Positions 39,547 to 51,440 of a DNA stretch of 64,000 bases are shown here, one piece after another. A model generated the notes under the pieces. The model was not told where the DNA came from and made no database searches. It saw only the letters and a list, made by a program, of their open reading frames with translations. Every line of letters begins with the position of its first letter. Within the stretch, counting starts at the first letter, position 1. The translations under genes were made by a program, and so were the position numbers. Source of the DNA: Eudromia elegans (Eukaryota > Chordata > Aves > Tinamiformes > Tinamidae); the NCBI GenBank assembly GCA_003342815.1, contig PTEX01000164.1, positions 163,748 to 227,747 on the forward strand, read 5' to 3'.

Positions 39547-42468
39547 GGCCATAGGCGCTGAAGAAACAAAGAGCACCTATGCTGTTATTGAATAAGCGTA
39601 GTTTGATTTTTATAAAAATAAATTAGGTAATAATAAACAGTAGACTTCAGTCCAAAGCACTGTTTTAAAAATAATTGCTGGTAGAATTTATATTCTGTTT
39701 TCCTAAAGCTCCAATCTTAGAGTCAGTTAATGTGTTTATACAGGTTTTTCGTAGTAAATACATTGGATTGAAACTCTGGCTGACCTGAAATCAATGTTAG
39801 TTCCGTTCGTTTCATTAGCGCCTATTGAATTGAGCAGATTTATTCATCTGTTCAAGGTAAACATATGTTTATTTTCCATGCTGAATAAACACTAATTCTG
39901 AAGGCTTTCATTGTATGAGCCTCTGCTCGTACAGAGCCTCTTAGTTTATTTGCATGAAAAGGTTTGAATATGAGGACCTTAATCTGTGCATATTAGGTTA
40001 TAAAGATGTCTTCAGTCCCGTGTTTTGGGCCTCTTAGAAGCCTATGGGAGCTGGAGTGCTTCTCAGAAGCTTTCAATATGAAATCTAATTCTAAAAGGAT
40101 TGAATAAATTAGCTATTTTTCCTCCTTACAATATGGCTTTTAAACACTGGATGAGCTACATGATGTGCAAATGTGCAATGAACATGGTTTAGTCTTAAAA
40201 TAGAAATCGTACCAAACTGCAACCGTACATTTTTCTAAATGGAAAGCAGACCTTGTGACTTACTGAGAAAGTATGGAGTATGGTTTGAGGGAGACCACTA
40301 TGGAAGCTGTAAAGCAACTATAGTTTCAAAAAGTAAAGAATACAGTGCCATGAAACTGGAAATTGCTTCTATTTTTTGTACTTTTTCCTCTCCTTTAACA
40401 TTAAAAACTAGAAATGTCTATGATACTGTCATATTGGTTGTTCAGGGAGTGAAGCTTTATGATCACAGACGGATTTTCATGGAAGGTGGTGTGCTATTCA
40501 GCAAAGACCTCCTTTTGTTCACTCATTTAGGGACAAATCATTTACACTACGCTTAAATCCGGACAGCAGGCAAATGAGCAGCCTTTCTTGTGCCTGGGAG
40601 TCTCAGGACAAGACAGTATTTTTTGATTTGTGTCAATTACTTCAGTCAAAACTGGTTCCTGTTTCCCTCCAGCTAGCAGCCCGTGGGGCTGTAATTTGAC
40701 AATTAGCATTCACTGGCAGATAAATTGCAGAAGTTATGACTGTGTGTTTGGAGTAGATAGGTCTGGACCTGCCCCCTTAATGTAAGCCAGTTCTTCCAAG
40801 TGCCACGGGGGCTGAGCTGCACGCGGTGTCTCCCAGAAGGACCGGGCCTTCCCGCTGAGCACCCAGCTGCCAACAGCTTGGGCTGCTCTGATGTTTACAC
40901 CGTTGGGAACATCTTGATAGAAGTGCCAGGCCTGTTTCTGCACTATAGAGCAAATTCTGGCTTGTTTCAGCTTTGCTGATTTGGAGTGAGATGCAGAATT
41001 CACCTTCACGGGTCTTAGGATTTCACTCTGGCTTTTATGCTCATCCCAAAGCTCAGACAGTTATTGTTTATACTAATTCTATGTCAAAAAAGTCTAGCTA
41101 TGAGATTTTGCTGACTGCATTTTCACAAATTGGCTGCATTTTCTGACTTGGATTTTAACGCAGCTGTTTGCAGTGAAGGTGTAGTCTGAAAGCTGACAAT
41201 CTTTATCGTGACGTAGAAGCAGTTTTGATAGATTGGAGCTACTGCACAATGCGTTGCATGGGTTCTTCCTGTGTAAATGGAGTATGTTTATTTTATATCC
41301 TTTTGGAAGTCTGTGCTGAGTTAGCTTGCTGTGATCCTGTTACAATTATGGTTTCCAAATATTATTTAAATTCCCTCATTGGACTAAATGAATGGAAATA
41401 AAAACTCTTCCTGTATCTTTTGAGGTGCAAATTTATCATGCTTAATCCAGTTGTTTAGGTTTTCAGAACACGAATGGCTAGAGTGATTTTGCTTAGTTCC
41501 ATTAAGGCATGCATGGTGCAATTACAGGCATTATCATACCCAGATGAGGAGAAATCTCTCTTCATGTGGTTTCATATTAGATACCTAGAAACAATGTGAA
41601 TGTGTTAATGTGAAAGGTCTTTGAATTCTGAGCATCTGCTGTTGGGAGAATAGATAGCTGAATGGCATGGCAAGCGTGTAAAACTGTCTTCTCTGTGTGT
41701 CCAGATATATGAGAACAACAGATTTATACTGCTTTTTTGATAAAATGAAGTTGTACTCTGAATGCAGATAGATGCAAAAAAACCAGCAATATAAAGTTTG
41801 AAAATACATATAAGCTTTTATATTATGCAGGTAATATGTGTTTTATCATATTACATTTTCGTAAGGCTTACACAGTAATTCCTACGTGTATTTAATCAGG
41901 AAATGCTTATTTCCTATTAAACTGATTCCTTTTTGTCCTCCCAGTTTTTGTGCTGAAAGGCTGAGCACCAGCTACCTTTCACAAACTGGAGGGCTTTTAT
42001 CAGTCCTAGATCTTCTTTTCTAGCCTGATGCTCCATTTTCTCTTCTATTTCTGCATACCTCTCTTTTTCCGCTCCCCATCTGCCCACATTAAAAAGTGAA
42101 TCTTTTTGATCTTTTTGGCAAATTTTTGCATTGCATATCTCTTTGAGTCATCTAAGACTTTAAAATCTGAAATGAGAAATTCATACAGATTGTGAATACC
42201 AGTGTAGGGACACAATGTTTTTTTTAAGATGCATGGAAATGTGTGGGAAAAAATGTTTAAGGGTAACTATTCCTGCACCAAAATGGCTTTTATTCTCCCA
42301 ACCATAGTTTGTATTATGTATCTCACAGGCCAATTTCATTATTTCTGAGCAACTATTCTCACATTTCTATAATTCTAATAATACAATGCTGCATTTAAAC
42401 ATTGACAGCTGCTCTCTTGTTTTTACATGACATAATTTCAGAAGCCAGAACACCTACAGATTATGGTA

Positions 42469-42640
42469 TGAGTGTGTGTGTATGTGCATATATATATATA
42501 TATATCTGTGTGTGTGAATTTGTATATGTGATATATAAAAAACTCTCTAAATACACATATGTTATGTTTATATGTGTGTGTATATATGTTTGAGTATATG
42601 TATTTGTATATGTACATGTGTAAACACATATATCGTAGCA
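42469..42640. repeat. Compound TA/TG microsatellite
   Basis: About 170 bases of alternating pyrimidine-purine sequence: TG units, a (TA)8-type core at about 42488-42505, then degenerate TATATG/TGTGTG units. The frames at 42402-42593, 42438-42641 and 42559-42813 are products of this repeat. Such tracts can adopt Z-DNA or cruciform structures. Confidence 0.9.
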
Positions 42641-45533
42641 AGATCTACAGCATTCTTCTCCCCCTGAAAGTAATCCTTAGCTTTCTTCTTTTAATCAGAA
42701 CTTTAAATTCTGAGTCTAGAATCAGGTTTTTCTATTCCATTTTATCTTCCTTATCTTTAACCACTAGTAGTACATCAAAGTCAAATCAGAAAATAAGCAG
42801 TGGCTCCAGGTAATACTGCAGGCAGCATTTACTTTGACTGTAACAAATAAAATTTATCATATCTGCTGTTCTTAGAAGTTCACCTCTCTACAACCTGCAG
42901 GTAAACAGTCAACTGCAGCTTTCCTTACGTAGGCAATCCATGCTTTAGTACTTCGTTAGTTTATTCACCAGGAAGTACCCTGCTCCTTCTTCCCGGAAAA
43001 CACTCGTTCTCTTTCAGACATATTTTGTAAATATTTTTTGAACTAATATAAGCCTCTGATTAACTTATTTTCTATATGCAATTACTCAGGCCTGCCAACA
43101 CCATTGTTTTCACTGGAAATTCATTACTGCCAACTGCTTCTCACTAACTGACAGTAGAAGTGGTAAGAGTAAAATAAGCCACGTCTAGGGCTTCAGAGGA
43201 CACCAAGCCAAATTTTGTTTTGTTGAAAAGCGTGGGATTTTTAAAATTTGTTACCAAGTGTATTGAATAATAATGCAAAAGTTTTGCAGAAATGGATCAA
43301 AATATTTATATCTGCTTAAATGAGGAAATATGTTATTTCCTAGTGAAAGTATCTGAAATTTGAGGCTCTCTTTTGTAGTATTATAGACATCTTTTTTTCA
43401 GGGTAATATATTTCAGTTTCCTTAGAATAGGACAGTGAGATATAGCAATGCTAAGCCTTTGGACAAATGAAGGTGTTTTTTTTCTAGAACTAGATTCAGT
43501 AGATCACTCTTTTAATTTATGATTTTTTATAAGCTTGCTAACTATTTGAGGAGCTACGCTGTACTGATAGCATAGAACTCAACAACTCAGTTTTTGAAAA
43601 TGTACTTTATGCAGTAGTTTTCACAGTTATTTCTACCATTTGACAAGAGTAGTTTGATTTATGAGGTTTACAGTGTATGTATCTTCCTTCACAGGACATG
43701 TTTTATAGAAGAATTTGTCGTGCAATAGTCGTTCAGATTTTCTGTAGCATCGTTTCTGTTGTCATGTATGAGGCTGTGGCTTTCCACTTCTTTAGAGTTA
43801 TAACGTCTAAAGGCAAGATGTACACAAATGTTACAGAGAACGGGGTATGCTCAGCTGATGGACCTATTTCTAGTGACGGCAAGTTTAGCTTTGACTGGCT
43901 GCCCACTGTACGTTTGAACAGCTTTGGAAGAGAGATCACCACAAGGCGATCAGCGAGGATTTAGGTGGGTGATTTCCAGTGCTCTGTTTGAAGAGTCAGG
44001 GATAAGCAAGAGATCTGACCATGTCTTTTTCAGACAGCAGAGCTGTCTCTGAGTACTCCCAGCTGACTGGGCATCGCGGCGTAGGAGTATGGTTTTTATA
44101 GTCTGTCTGCAATTATAACATGTAGATGATGAAAAGAGTGGGGTGATAAAATCACTATAGTGATTTGAGATTGTACACATTGTACTGCATCCAAGATTAG
44201 TTCTCTACCATCAAATAGGAGATCTCATCTAAGCTGCTTCAGTTAGCTTCGTGTTCAGTACAGATTGACTACAAATCCTCACGCATGTCCAGCTCCTCTA
44301 GGTTAGAGTCAGGGTAATCAAGTTTTGCAAGCAGATAAATCCCGTATGTTTATATGGACAGAGAGAGATCTCTCTGTGTATAAGCTAGCATATTTTTTTC
44401 CTCCTAGCTCATTTAAGTAAGTACCAGTGTAGCATTGTTTGAATGACTCCAAAGTGTCTCTGAAATATGTGAAGATGTCAGTGCAACTTTCTCCACGCCA
44501 GGATGTGAATATACAGCGACGACCGCATTCAGCTCAGCTGAGCTGTAAACAGTTAACAGCAACTTTGGAGAAGTAAAAAGCCAACTACTGAAAACAGTCA
44601 TGCCTAACATTTTTTGTTTTGAAACTAATGACTGAAATCCTTGAACTATAGTACTGGACTACTGTTGGTCTGTTTTTCAATGTGAAGTGTGTAAGAGGAA
44701 TTTTAGAGGAATGCTGTTTTAAGTGATGCTTATATTAATAACAGTACAGCCTTAAAATTTTCCTATAAAGTCAAGATAGGTCATTAAGAGAGTGGAGCTA
44801 GCACCTTCCTGTGCTCTGCAGCAGGAGGCAACTTCTTTCCTTCTGGAACACTCGTACCAATTTAGAGCAGCATAAACTGTGTTACTGGTTTGAGTCTGTC
44901 TCTGCCTGCCTGAGAAAGTAGAGTTTTCATTGTGATGTTAAGCATTGGTCTTTATAGGAGTACTGTAAAAGACGGTGAAAAATCTTTAAAACCACATGAG
45001 CTAGAAGTATTCAATCTGCCGGTAGATATGTGGTGAAGAGAATTATTCCACAGCCAGTGAAATCATTTGAGAAGTTTCCTGTGATTTAGGCCTTTTATGG
45101 TATTCTGCAGTTCACTTATGACTAGAGCAGCCAGCTCTGGGGAGGAAATATTGTACACTATAATGAAGGTACAATATGAGTTAATTACAAATAAGATGGT
45201 GGGTCAGGGCTGTTGTAGGGATGTACCTAAATTGCTTTCCTGTATATAGCAAATACTGTTGCACTGTTTCAGGAGAGCAATGTGCTCAGTTAAAAACATA
45301 TCTCCAAGTTCTCTTCCAGTTGAAAAGTATCATTTTTATTTGATATGATTTACTAATTAGAGGGGGAATTTCAATATGAGACAAGGAAAAGCATCCTTGA
45401 TCACTGTCTTTAGAGTTTACATGTATACCAAGGTATAGTTAAGGCACGCACTGTAATAACCAATTTAATGGTCTGAGTTACTGAGTCCTTTGTTGACTTT
45501 GCAGTATGACGACAAACTGCAGAACGTGAGATT

Positions 45534-45545
45534 AAAAAAAAAAAA
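45534..45545. repeat. poly-A run, 12 nt
   Basis: Homopolymer of 12 A followed by GAAAAGG. Confidence 0.85.
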
Positions 45546-46183
45546 GAAAAGGTATTACTTGTGTGCCCCAGTTTAGATAGACATGGCGTTTTCAGGACTG
45601 AAGTATGGATCTAGAATTATCAGCTAGAGAATAAAAATTTACTGATTTTTGCCTAGTTAAAGCCTATTTGTTGGCTGGACTCTGGCATGCTGGTTATGTG
45701 CTCAGAAAGTTAGTTTTGAAAGTCAAACACTTGCTTTGACAGGCAAATTTCCATCAACACGGTGAGTTAGGCTATCCTGCGTTTCCCATGAATGCTTGGC
45801 CAGTGCTTCTGCAGCATACAAATAAAAATATTGGACCTATTTTAAAATCTTAGAGAGAAGTAATACACTTGAATATTTTTAAGTATTAGATTCCCTATTA
45901 ATGAAATATGTTTTAAAATATTTTTTACTACTCAATTGTCAAACAAAGGAAGTAATGCCGATACTGTCTCCAGATGTCTCCTTGATCTAGGAGACAGTAG
46001 TGGTTAAAGCCCAGGATTTTTAAGGGGCCATTAAAAAACAGTGTTGTGATGGAGAAGGAATTGTACTTTATTTTCAAAAGATAAAGCTGTCTTATTTATG
46101 AAAGAAATTGACGAGAATATTAACAACCAAGAGACTGGATTAGGTCATTCTTAGGACTCATTTTGTTATTTATATAATGAAGG

Positions 46184-46197
46184 AAAAAAAAAAAAAA
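46184..46197. repeat. poly-A run, 14 nt
   Basis: Homopolymer of 14 A. Confidence 0.85.
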
Positions 46198-46965
46198 CCT
46201 AGGTCAAGATGTAAATGATGGGAGACCCTTTACGTTTGTCTGTCTTCCTTTTGCTCTGGGTTTTGTGCCAGGAAATTGCTTCCATGCACGTAAAGCCAAA
46301 CTTCTTGCTGCTGTTTGCAGTTGACTAATTAGCCTCCTTTGAGAGGCTTCTGATTAGCTCTCTTTAACGAGTTACGCGCGCCTTCCCAAACACATGGCCA
46401 TCCAGGAGCAGGGCAGCCTCAGAATAGCTTAATTGCTTCCCAGGCGAGATGTAGAATGACAGAGGAGATTGTTGCTCTCCTGTCCCAAGCTGCCTCTGCT
46501 TTCATGGCAGATAATGAAGTAAATGTCTAGATGTATGTGAATTCTCTGCACTTCTAAATTGCTTTTTAAAGGATTGCTATAGTGATAGCAAGATCAAGAA
46601 TAACCACAGATCTCAGGGTCAGATATTTGTTCTAAATACATTTCTGCTGATGTCTTTGTTCTGCAGAAGGCTTGATAACAGTGGTGCTGTTGTGGTCCTG
46701 TTAGTGGGCTTCTTGCTCATTTTATTAAAGTTACGTATGGTAACATTTCTAGCATTTATATAAAGTACCTGTTATAAGCCAAAGCTGATTCAATATGTAT
46801 CATACATAAAAAATTGACTAGATCTAGTCAATAATTGACGTGAATCTCTGAGAACCTTGTAGTCATTTACAAGAGTGTTTTTTATCAGTTAATCCTCTTT
46901 GATTTGTCAAAACAGCAAACTGAGAAATGTTTTCACAGGAAAACCAGGGAGGTTTCATTGTTTGG

Positions 46966-47043
46966 TTTTTTTTTTTTGTTTGTTTGTTTGGTTGGTTTTT
47001 TGGGGTGTTTTTTTTTTGGGTTTTTTTTTTTTTTTTTTTTTTT
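46966..47043. repeat. T/G low-complexity tract with T23
   Basis: A 78-base stretch made almost only of T and G: T12, TTTG units, further T-runs separated by G, then T23 at 47021-47043. The lysine- or phenylalanine-rich frames over it (46863-47081 minus, 46927-47121 plus) are artefacts. Confidence 0.92.
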
Positions 47044-47503
47044 AGTAGCAAGATAACTAGCATGATACCTGCACAAGGCAATCATTTTACATTAAACTGT
47101 TGTAGAGAAAAGTACTGGTAGACGGTGCAAGCTAACTGCGAAGGTTAAATGGAGGGGGGTGTCATTTCAAATTAATGGAGTTGTAAACTATGACAAGTGC
47201 TGCCTTTTGGAGGCACTAGAGAAGTATTTAAATGTTCACCATGTAAAGGTTAATATTAGCATGTAAATGGCAATGGTGAATGTAATTGTATTTCAATGTT
47301 AATATCTATTAATATGAACAGAGTGAAAAATGATGTTCAGTCTTTGAGAGACTATTCAGTGTTTCAGAGAAATTTATTCTCTTATAGAGACAACTCTGAA
47401 AATTGTTTCACTGAAAACTTTAAAGAAATGTAGCCATTTTCAAAAGAGAGTGTGTGTGTGTGTGTGTTTGTGTTAAAATATATTTTCATAAACCTTCCTT
47501 AAA

Positions 47504-47534
47504 TTTCAAACTTTCCTTTTTGGAAAGTTTGAAA
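47504..47534. repeat. Perfect 13-bp inverted repeat (hairpin), 5-nt loop
   Basis: TTTCAAACTTTCC (47504-47516) and GGAAAGTTTGAAA (47522-47534) are exact reverse complements separated by five T. Beyond the stem, pairing is broken by mismatches, so the hairpin is too short for a typical miRNA precursor of about 25-30 bp. Confidence 0.9.
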
Positions 47535-50500
47535 ATAAGTCTAACTTCAGAATTCACATGAACCAACAGCTATTTTTACATTCAAAATGCAGAAGCAGGC
47601 TCTCTACCAAATCAATCTTATACCATAAATGGAATATATTCAATCAAAATTAATTTTTCCAAATGAAAAATATGTCAAAAAATATGCAATGAATTTTTCA
47701 AAGCCAGCCTTCATAAACTGAGAAAGATGACATCTAAAACAGTTGGAAATATCTGAATTTTGCAATCAGAGTAGCTCAAATATCAGTTAAATAAATGTCA
47801 CTGTATTCTTGTGATGTTTAGAATTGCTCTATCCTTACATATACAAATATGAAAATGCAATATCTATAGAATAATCTTAATGCCAAGTATGATGCATGAT
47901 AAGTAGGAGAATTTTTCTCCACAAAATGCTGCAGTTCCGTCTGGCTTAGTGTTATCAAGTACTCTATGGAGCTATAGATGTCCCATTTTCAGATTTGGAA
48001 ACTCTTTGTAAGATTTCTCCTGTTTGGGAGCAGTCTGATCTTTGTTTTAATCTGCAAATTTTGTTGTGACTAAAATAAACAAAATATCTTTTATAAAGTC
48101 TGCAAAATACTATTTTCTATTTTTAAGCATGCCAAAAAACTGTGGAATTGGTGGCATACTACAGTGTCCCAGTCTTGAGTAGTTCATTTAGAAGACTGTT
48201 GACTGCTTCCACATTTTCATTCCTGGATTCCAGACCTGTTGGAATAACTGCTTCTGTCCATTTTTTATTCCTATTTTAATTATACTTCAAATTGTTAGGC
48301 ATGACTGTGAAGATGGCTGGTTCTACAGGAGGGGCCTTTAACCCGTGCCACGGGCTGCCCGCGCAGGTGACAAGATGGGCTTTCGAGGAGGGTGTGTCAA
48401 AGTAGTACAGACAAGTCTTTGGCAGTAAACCGTATGGTCCTTGGGTCTCCTCTGCACCGAATATTTTTAAAAAAGCATCTCTGCTGGGTATCCTCAGCCT
48501 GCAAGCAGTAATCCTCTAACAAACCAGAAGGAAATCTTTACTTGTAAAAGCAATCATGCCAGCATAAAATGTGGCAAAAGTTGTAATTTTGTCTCTTGCT
48601 GTTCCTGAGTAGTACCAGATTTCTTGCAGCTTCTGTGTTACTGGTGGGAAAAATGATATACGTTTTGAAGCCCAAATTAATACTTACTCCAAACCTTTGC
48701 TATCTGAGTATTTCTGAGATGGGCATTTTTTTGAGGAGACAAAAGCAGCCAAGTAGATGGGGTGGCTCTGTAATTGCGGTCACACCTTTCTGCAGGTGCT
48801 GTGGGCACAGGTGATTTGGCAGGGCTGCTGGGTTAGGTGAGGAAACAACAAGCAGCCTCCGTTGCACTAGATTCCTCCGGCTGGTAGGAACGCTTGCGGA
48901 GGCAGCTAGCAAACAGCAGCTGTGCGGGCAGAACCAGGCAGCTGAGACGGGAGGAGGCACTCTTTGTTCTCTTTGGTGCCCTTATCCAGTAGACTCTAAT
49001 GGCAGAGTGGGTGGTGGATGGGGCGAGTCTGTTGCAGAATCTGACTCCTGTGTTCATATGCCTGGTCAGAAAATTCACTGAACCTTTTTTATTGAATAAG
49101 AATAGTACTGTAGATAAACTGATATGTTGTGAATTCTGCAAATTCGTTTATTTGGTCACCATGTGGAAAGAAGTCTTGAGCACCTGAGCAGCTCAGATGT
49201 GTAAGGAATGGATAATAACGTATTTGTAAGAGCTGTTATTTGGCTCTTCAAATCTGATAGCCAGATCTCAAATCAGTCACTCAAGAACATGATGTACATT
49301 TGTCGCACTCTGTGAAGGACTATAGGTCCAAAAATTAATGATGAAATTGCTGGAGATTGCATATGTCATACCACATTCACAATGCCATTTTACATGCCAT
49401 TAAACTTGCCGACACATGTACCAGTCCCAGTGCAAGCCTCACCTGCACCTCGGTGTGACAGTGCTGGTGATTTGTAGGTCAGTGGTAACCATTGTTCCTC
49501 TTGCCACAGAACTGTAAAAGGAAAACTAGATTTAGGTAAAACACATAATTTGATCTATTTTTATATAAAAAATTTTTGAAGCTTCATACGTTGAAGCAAC
49601 TTAAAACAATAGTGCAATAATGAGAGAAGCATGATTTTTGCCTCTTTTTTCCCCATTTAGATTTTTGGTTTAAAAATAGTAATTTGGAAAGAAGAGCATC
49701 TTAAAATCATTGCTTGGCTAATTTCTTTAAGGCAACACCACTAAAACTGCAATATACTAATGAAAATATTGAAGGATCATTCTTTTTGGGAAAGCAGGAA
49801 AAGAAGATAAACCTGGATGCAAATTAGTCATGTTGCTTTATTTGCTAATGGCTGAGGTTTTTGCTTGCATTCCTGTTGAATAGATTGAAAAAATAATAAT
49901 GACAGTTATTTTCAGTTCATTAATGCACATCCAGCAAGTAGGCAGACACAAGGGGTGCGGTAAAGTCATCTCATCTGTTACATCTGACTCAGATTTTTCA
50001 AATTGTGGGATATCTTTGTTATTTAAAGGTCACTTCTTGAAAGGCTTTATGAAATTTTAGTCACAGCTGTTGTCACTAATTGGAGCTATGTAGTTTTATA
50101 CTCTGCAGCTCACTGAAGAGTTGGAAGTTAAATGTGATCAACATGTGCTTATTTCAGTGGCGGTTTGGGATGATAATTGGAATTTACTTCAGGAAGGTCA
50201 CACGAAGCACAGAGCAGTGGGCAGGTGCTATGTAGGCTTTTTACAATCATCAGCTGAAGACACAAGCTGACATCTCCTACACAACCGTGTTACTTCTCAC
50301 AGTGAAGAATATCATCATCTTAATGATAACTGCCCTTGTATCTGCCCAATCTAATCTGAACTTAGATAGTTTTCTAATCAATTTTGATGCATAGTGGATG
50401 TAATAAAAACCCTGGTTATGTTTTATTCTATGCAGTGTCTCCGCTGACTGAAGCTAAAGCTAGTTGCTCTTTATCACTGTCATTATTTATTTACCAAGAA

Positions 50501-50797
50501 TTTCAAAGCTGTTGTGTTCCCAACACACAGGGAAATATAAAAGGTTGTAGGAAAACCCTTACCCTAAGATGTAAAGAAAGAAGTTGAATTATGTTCTCCA
50601 TAGTTAATACATTAATTTCTTCTCAGCAAAGAAAGTTAAGATTGTTCTGTTCTCAGTCTTAATGCTATAATCTAATCTAAGAAGTCTTAAAAGTCAGAGT
50701 GGAATTGAATGTTGGGTACTGTCAGCCAGAAAGCAATATTATGTGAAATGCTATACTTGTTTAATAGAGAAACATACAAGTTGCTGTAGTTTAAATC

Positions 50798-50812
50798 TTT
50801 TTTTTTTTTTTT
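50798..50812. repeat. poly-T run, 15 nt
   Basis: Homopolymer of 15 T followed by GGCCAG. Confidence 0.85.
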
Positions 50813-51020
50813 GGCCAGTTACAGCTTTTAACATACTGACCGTTTCTGAGATGGGAGTAAGATATATTTACGTGGAAGATGCAAATGTGACCTTAGAGTA
50901 CGGCCTGGTTTTTATTCTAGTATTAAAAAAAAAAAGAAAAAGAAGAAAAAGAGCCAGTATCTTTCCTGCTTTCAGGTTTGCCGGTGTTTGCCTGGATTCT
51001 GCTTGTTTGTTTTAGCTCAG

Positions 51021-51440
51021 CCTTGAATCCATTATTCATTATTCATCTTTAATGAACACATTATTCATCTTAATAGTTTCAATGTCTTTTGTTTATTTGG
51101 AGGTGCATGCTGATGTAATTACAGCAGAGGGAAGGGACGCTTCTCATCTCCAGCGCTGTCCTCCTTCGGTCACAGCGCCGGCCGTCGCGCTCGCAGCGTG
51201 AAGGCCGGCAGACAATGCGAGGTAAAAATGTGCTCACGTTATCTCTGGGGAGCGCTCGGAGGCCTGGCATTAAAAACAAAGCCCGGCTTGCAAAGCCAAA
51301 GCATCGTGTTGCTTGGGAATAAATCAGATCTTTTCATTTACTCGCAGAGCCAACTGCAGTGCCGGAGCTGGGAGCTCTTCAGAGAAACGCCAAATTATAC
51401 TAATTTCAAATTTGATCCTATTATAAATAATTAAGAAATG
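51021..51440. promoter_or_regulatory. Candidate enhancer block: CpG cluster flanked by ATTCATTA/TAATTA-type motifs
   Basis: A 13-base repeat CATTATTCATCTT occurs at 51037-51049 and 51059-51071, next to TAATGA and TGTAATTACA. A CpG-dense core at 51138-51285 follows, with about 16 CpG in 150 bases and the string GCGCCGGCCGTCGCGCTCGC. AT-rich sequence with CAAATTATACTAATTTC and TAATTA-like motifs closes the block. This mixture of homeodomain-type sites with non-repetitive, information-rich sequence is typical of conserved vertebrate enhancers. Conservation cannot be tested here, so the call is inference. An alternative reading is an internal CpG-island promoter. Confidence 0.35.

Larger units (their letters stand above)
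37831..51020. other. AT-rich intronic sequence, no gene seen
   Basis: Unique AT-rich sequence. It contains a 15-bp tandem duplication at 39517-39546, a GC patch at about 40790-40880, the TA/TG array at 42469-42640, an exon-like open segment at 43695-43964, a T-rich tract at 46966-47043, a (TG)n stretch at about 47449-47468 and a perfect hairpin at 47504-47534. Frames such as 40239-40556 plus have no recognisable domain. Confidence 0.6.

Noticed and set aside
40239..40556. 105-codon + strand ORF
   Set aside because: It looks somewhat protein-like, but matches no family, lies in AT-rich sequence and has no flanking splice sites that I trust.
42402..42813. Tyrosine/valine-rich ORFs
   Set aside because: They are translations of the TA/TG microsatellite.
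46863..47121. Lysine-rich and phenylalanine-rich ORFs on opposite strands
   Set aside because: They are translations of the T/G low-complexity tract.
47504..47534. miRNA precursor
   Set aside because: The stem is only 13 bp with a 5-base loop, and pairing stops outside it, so it is too short for a Drosha/Dicer substrate.
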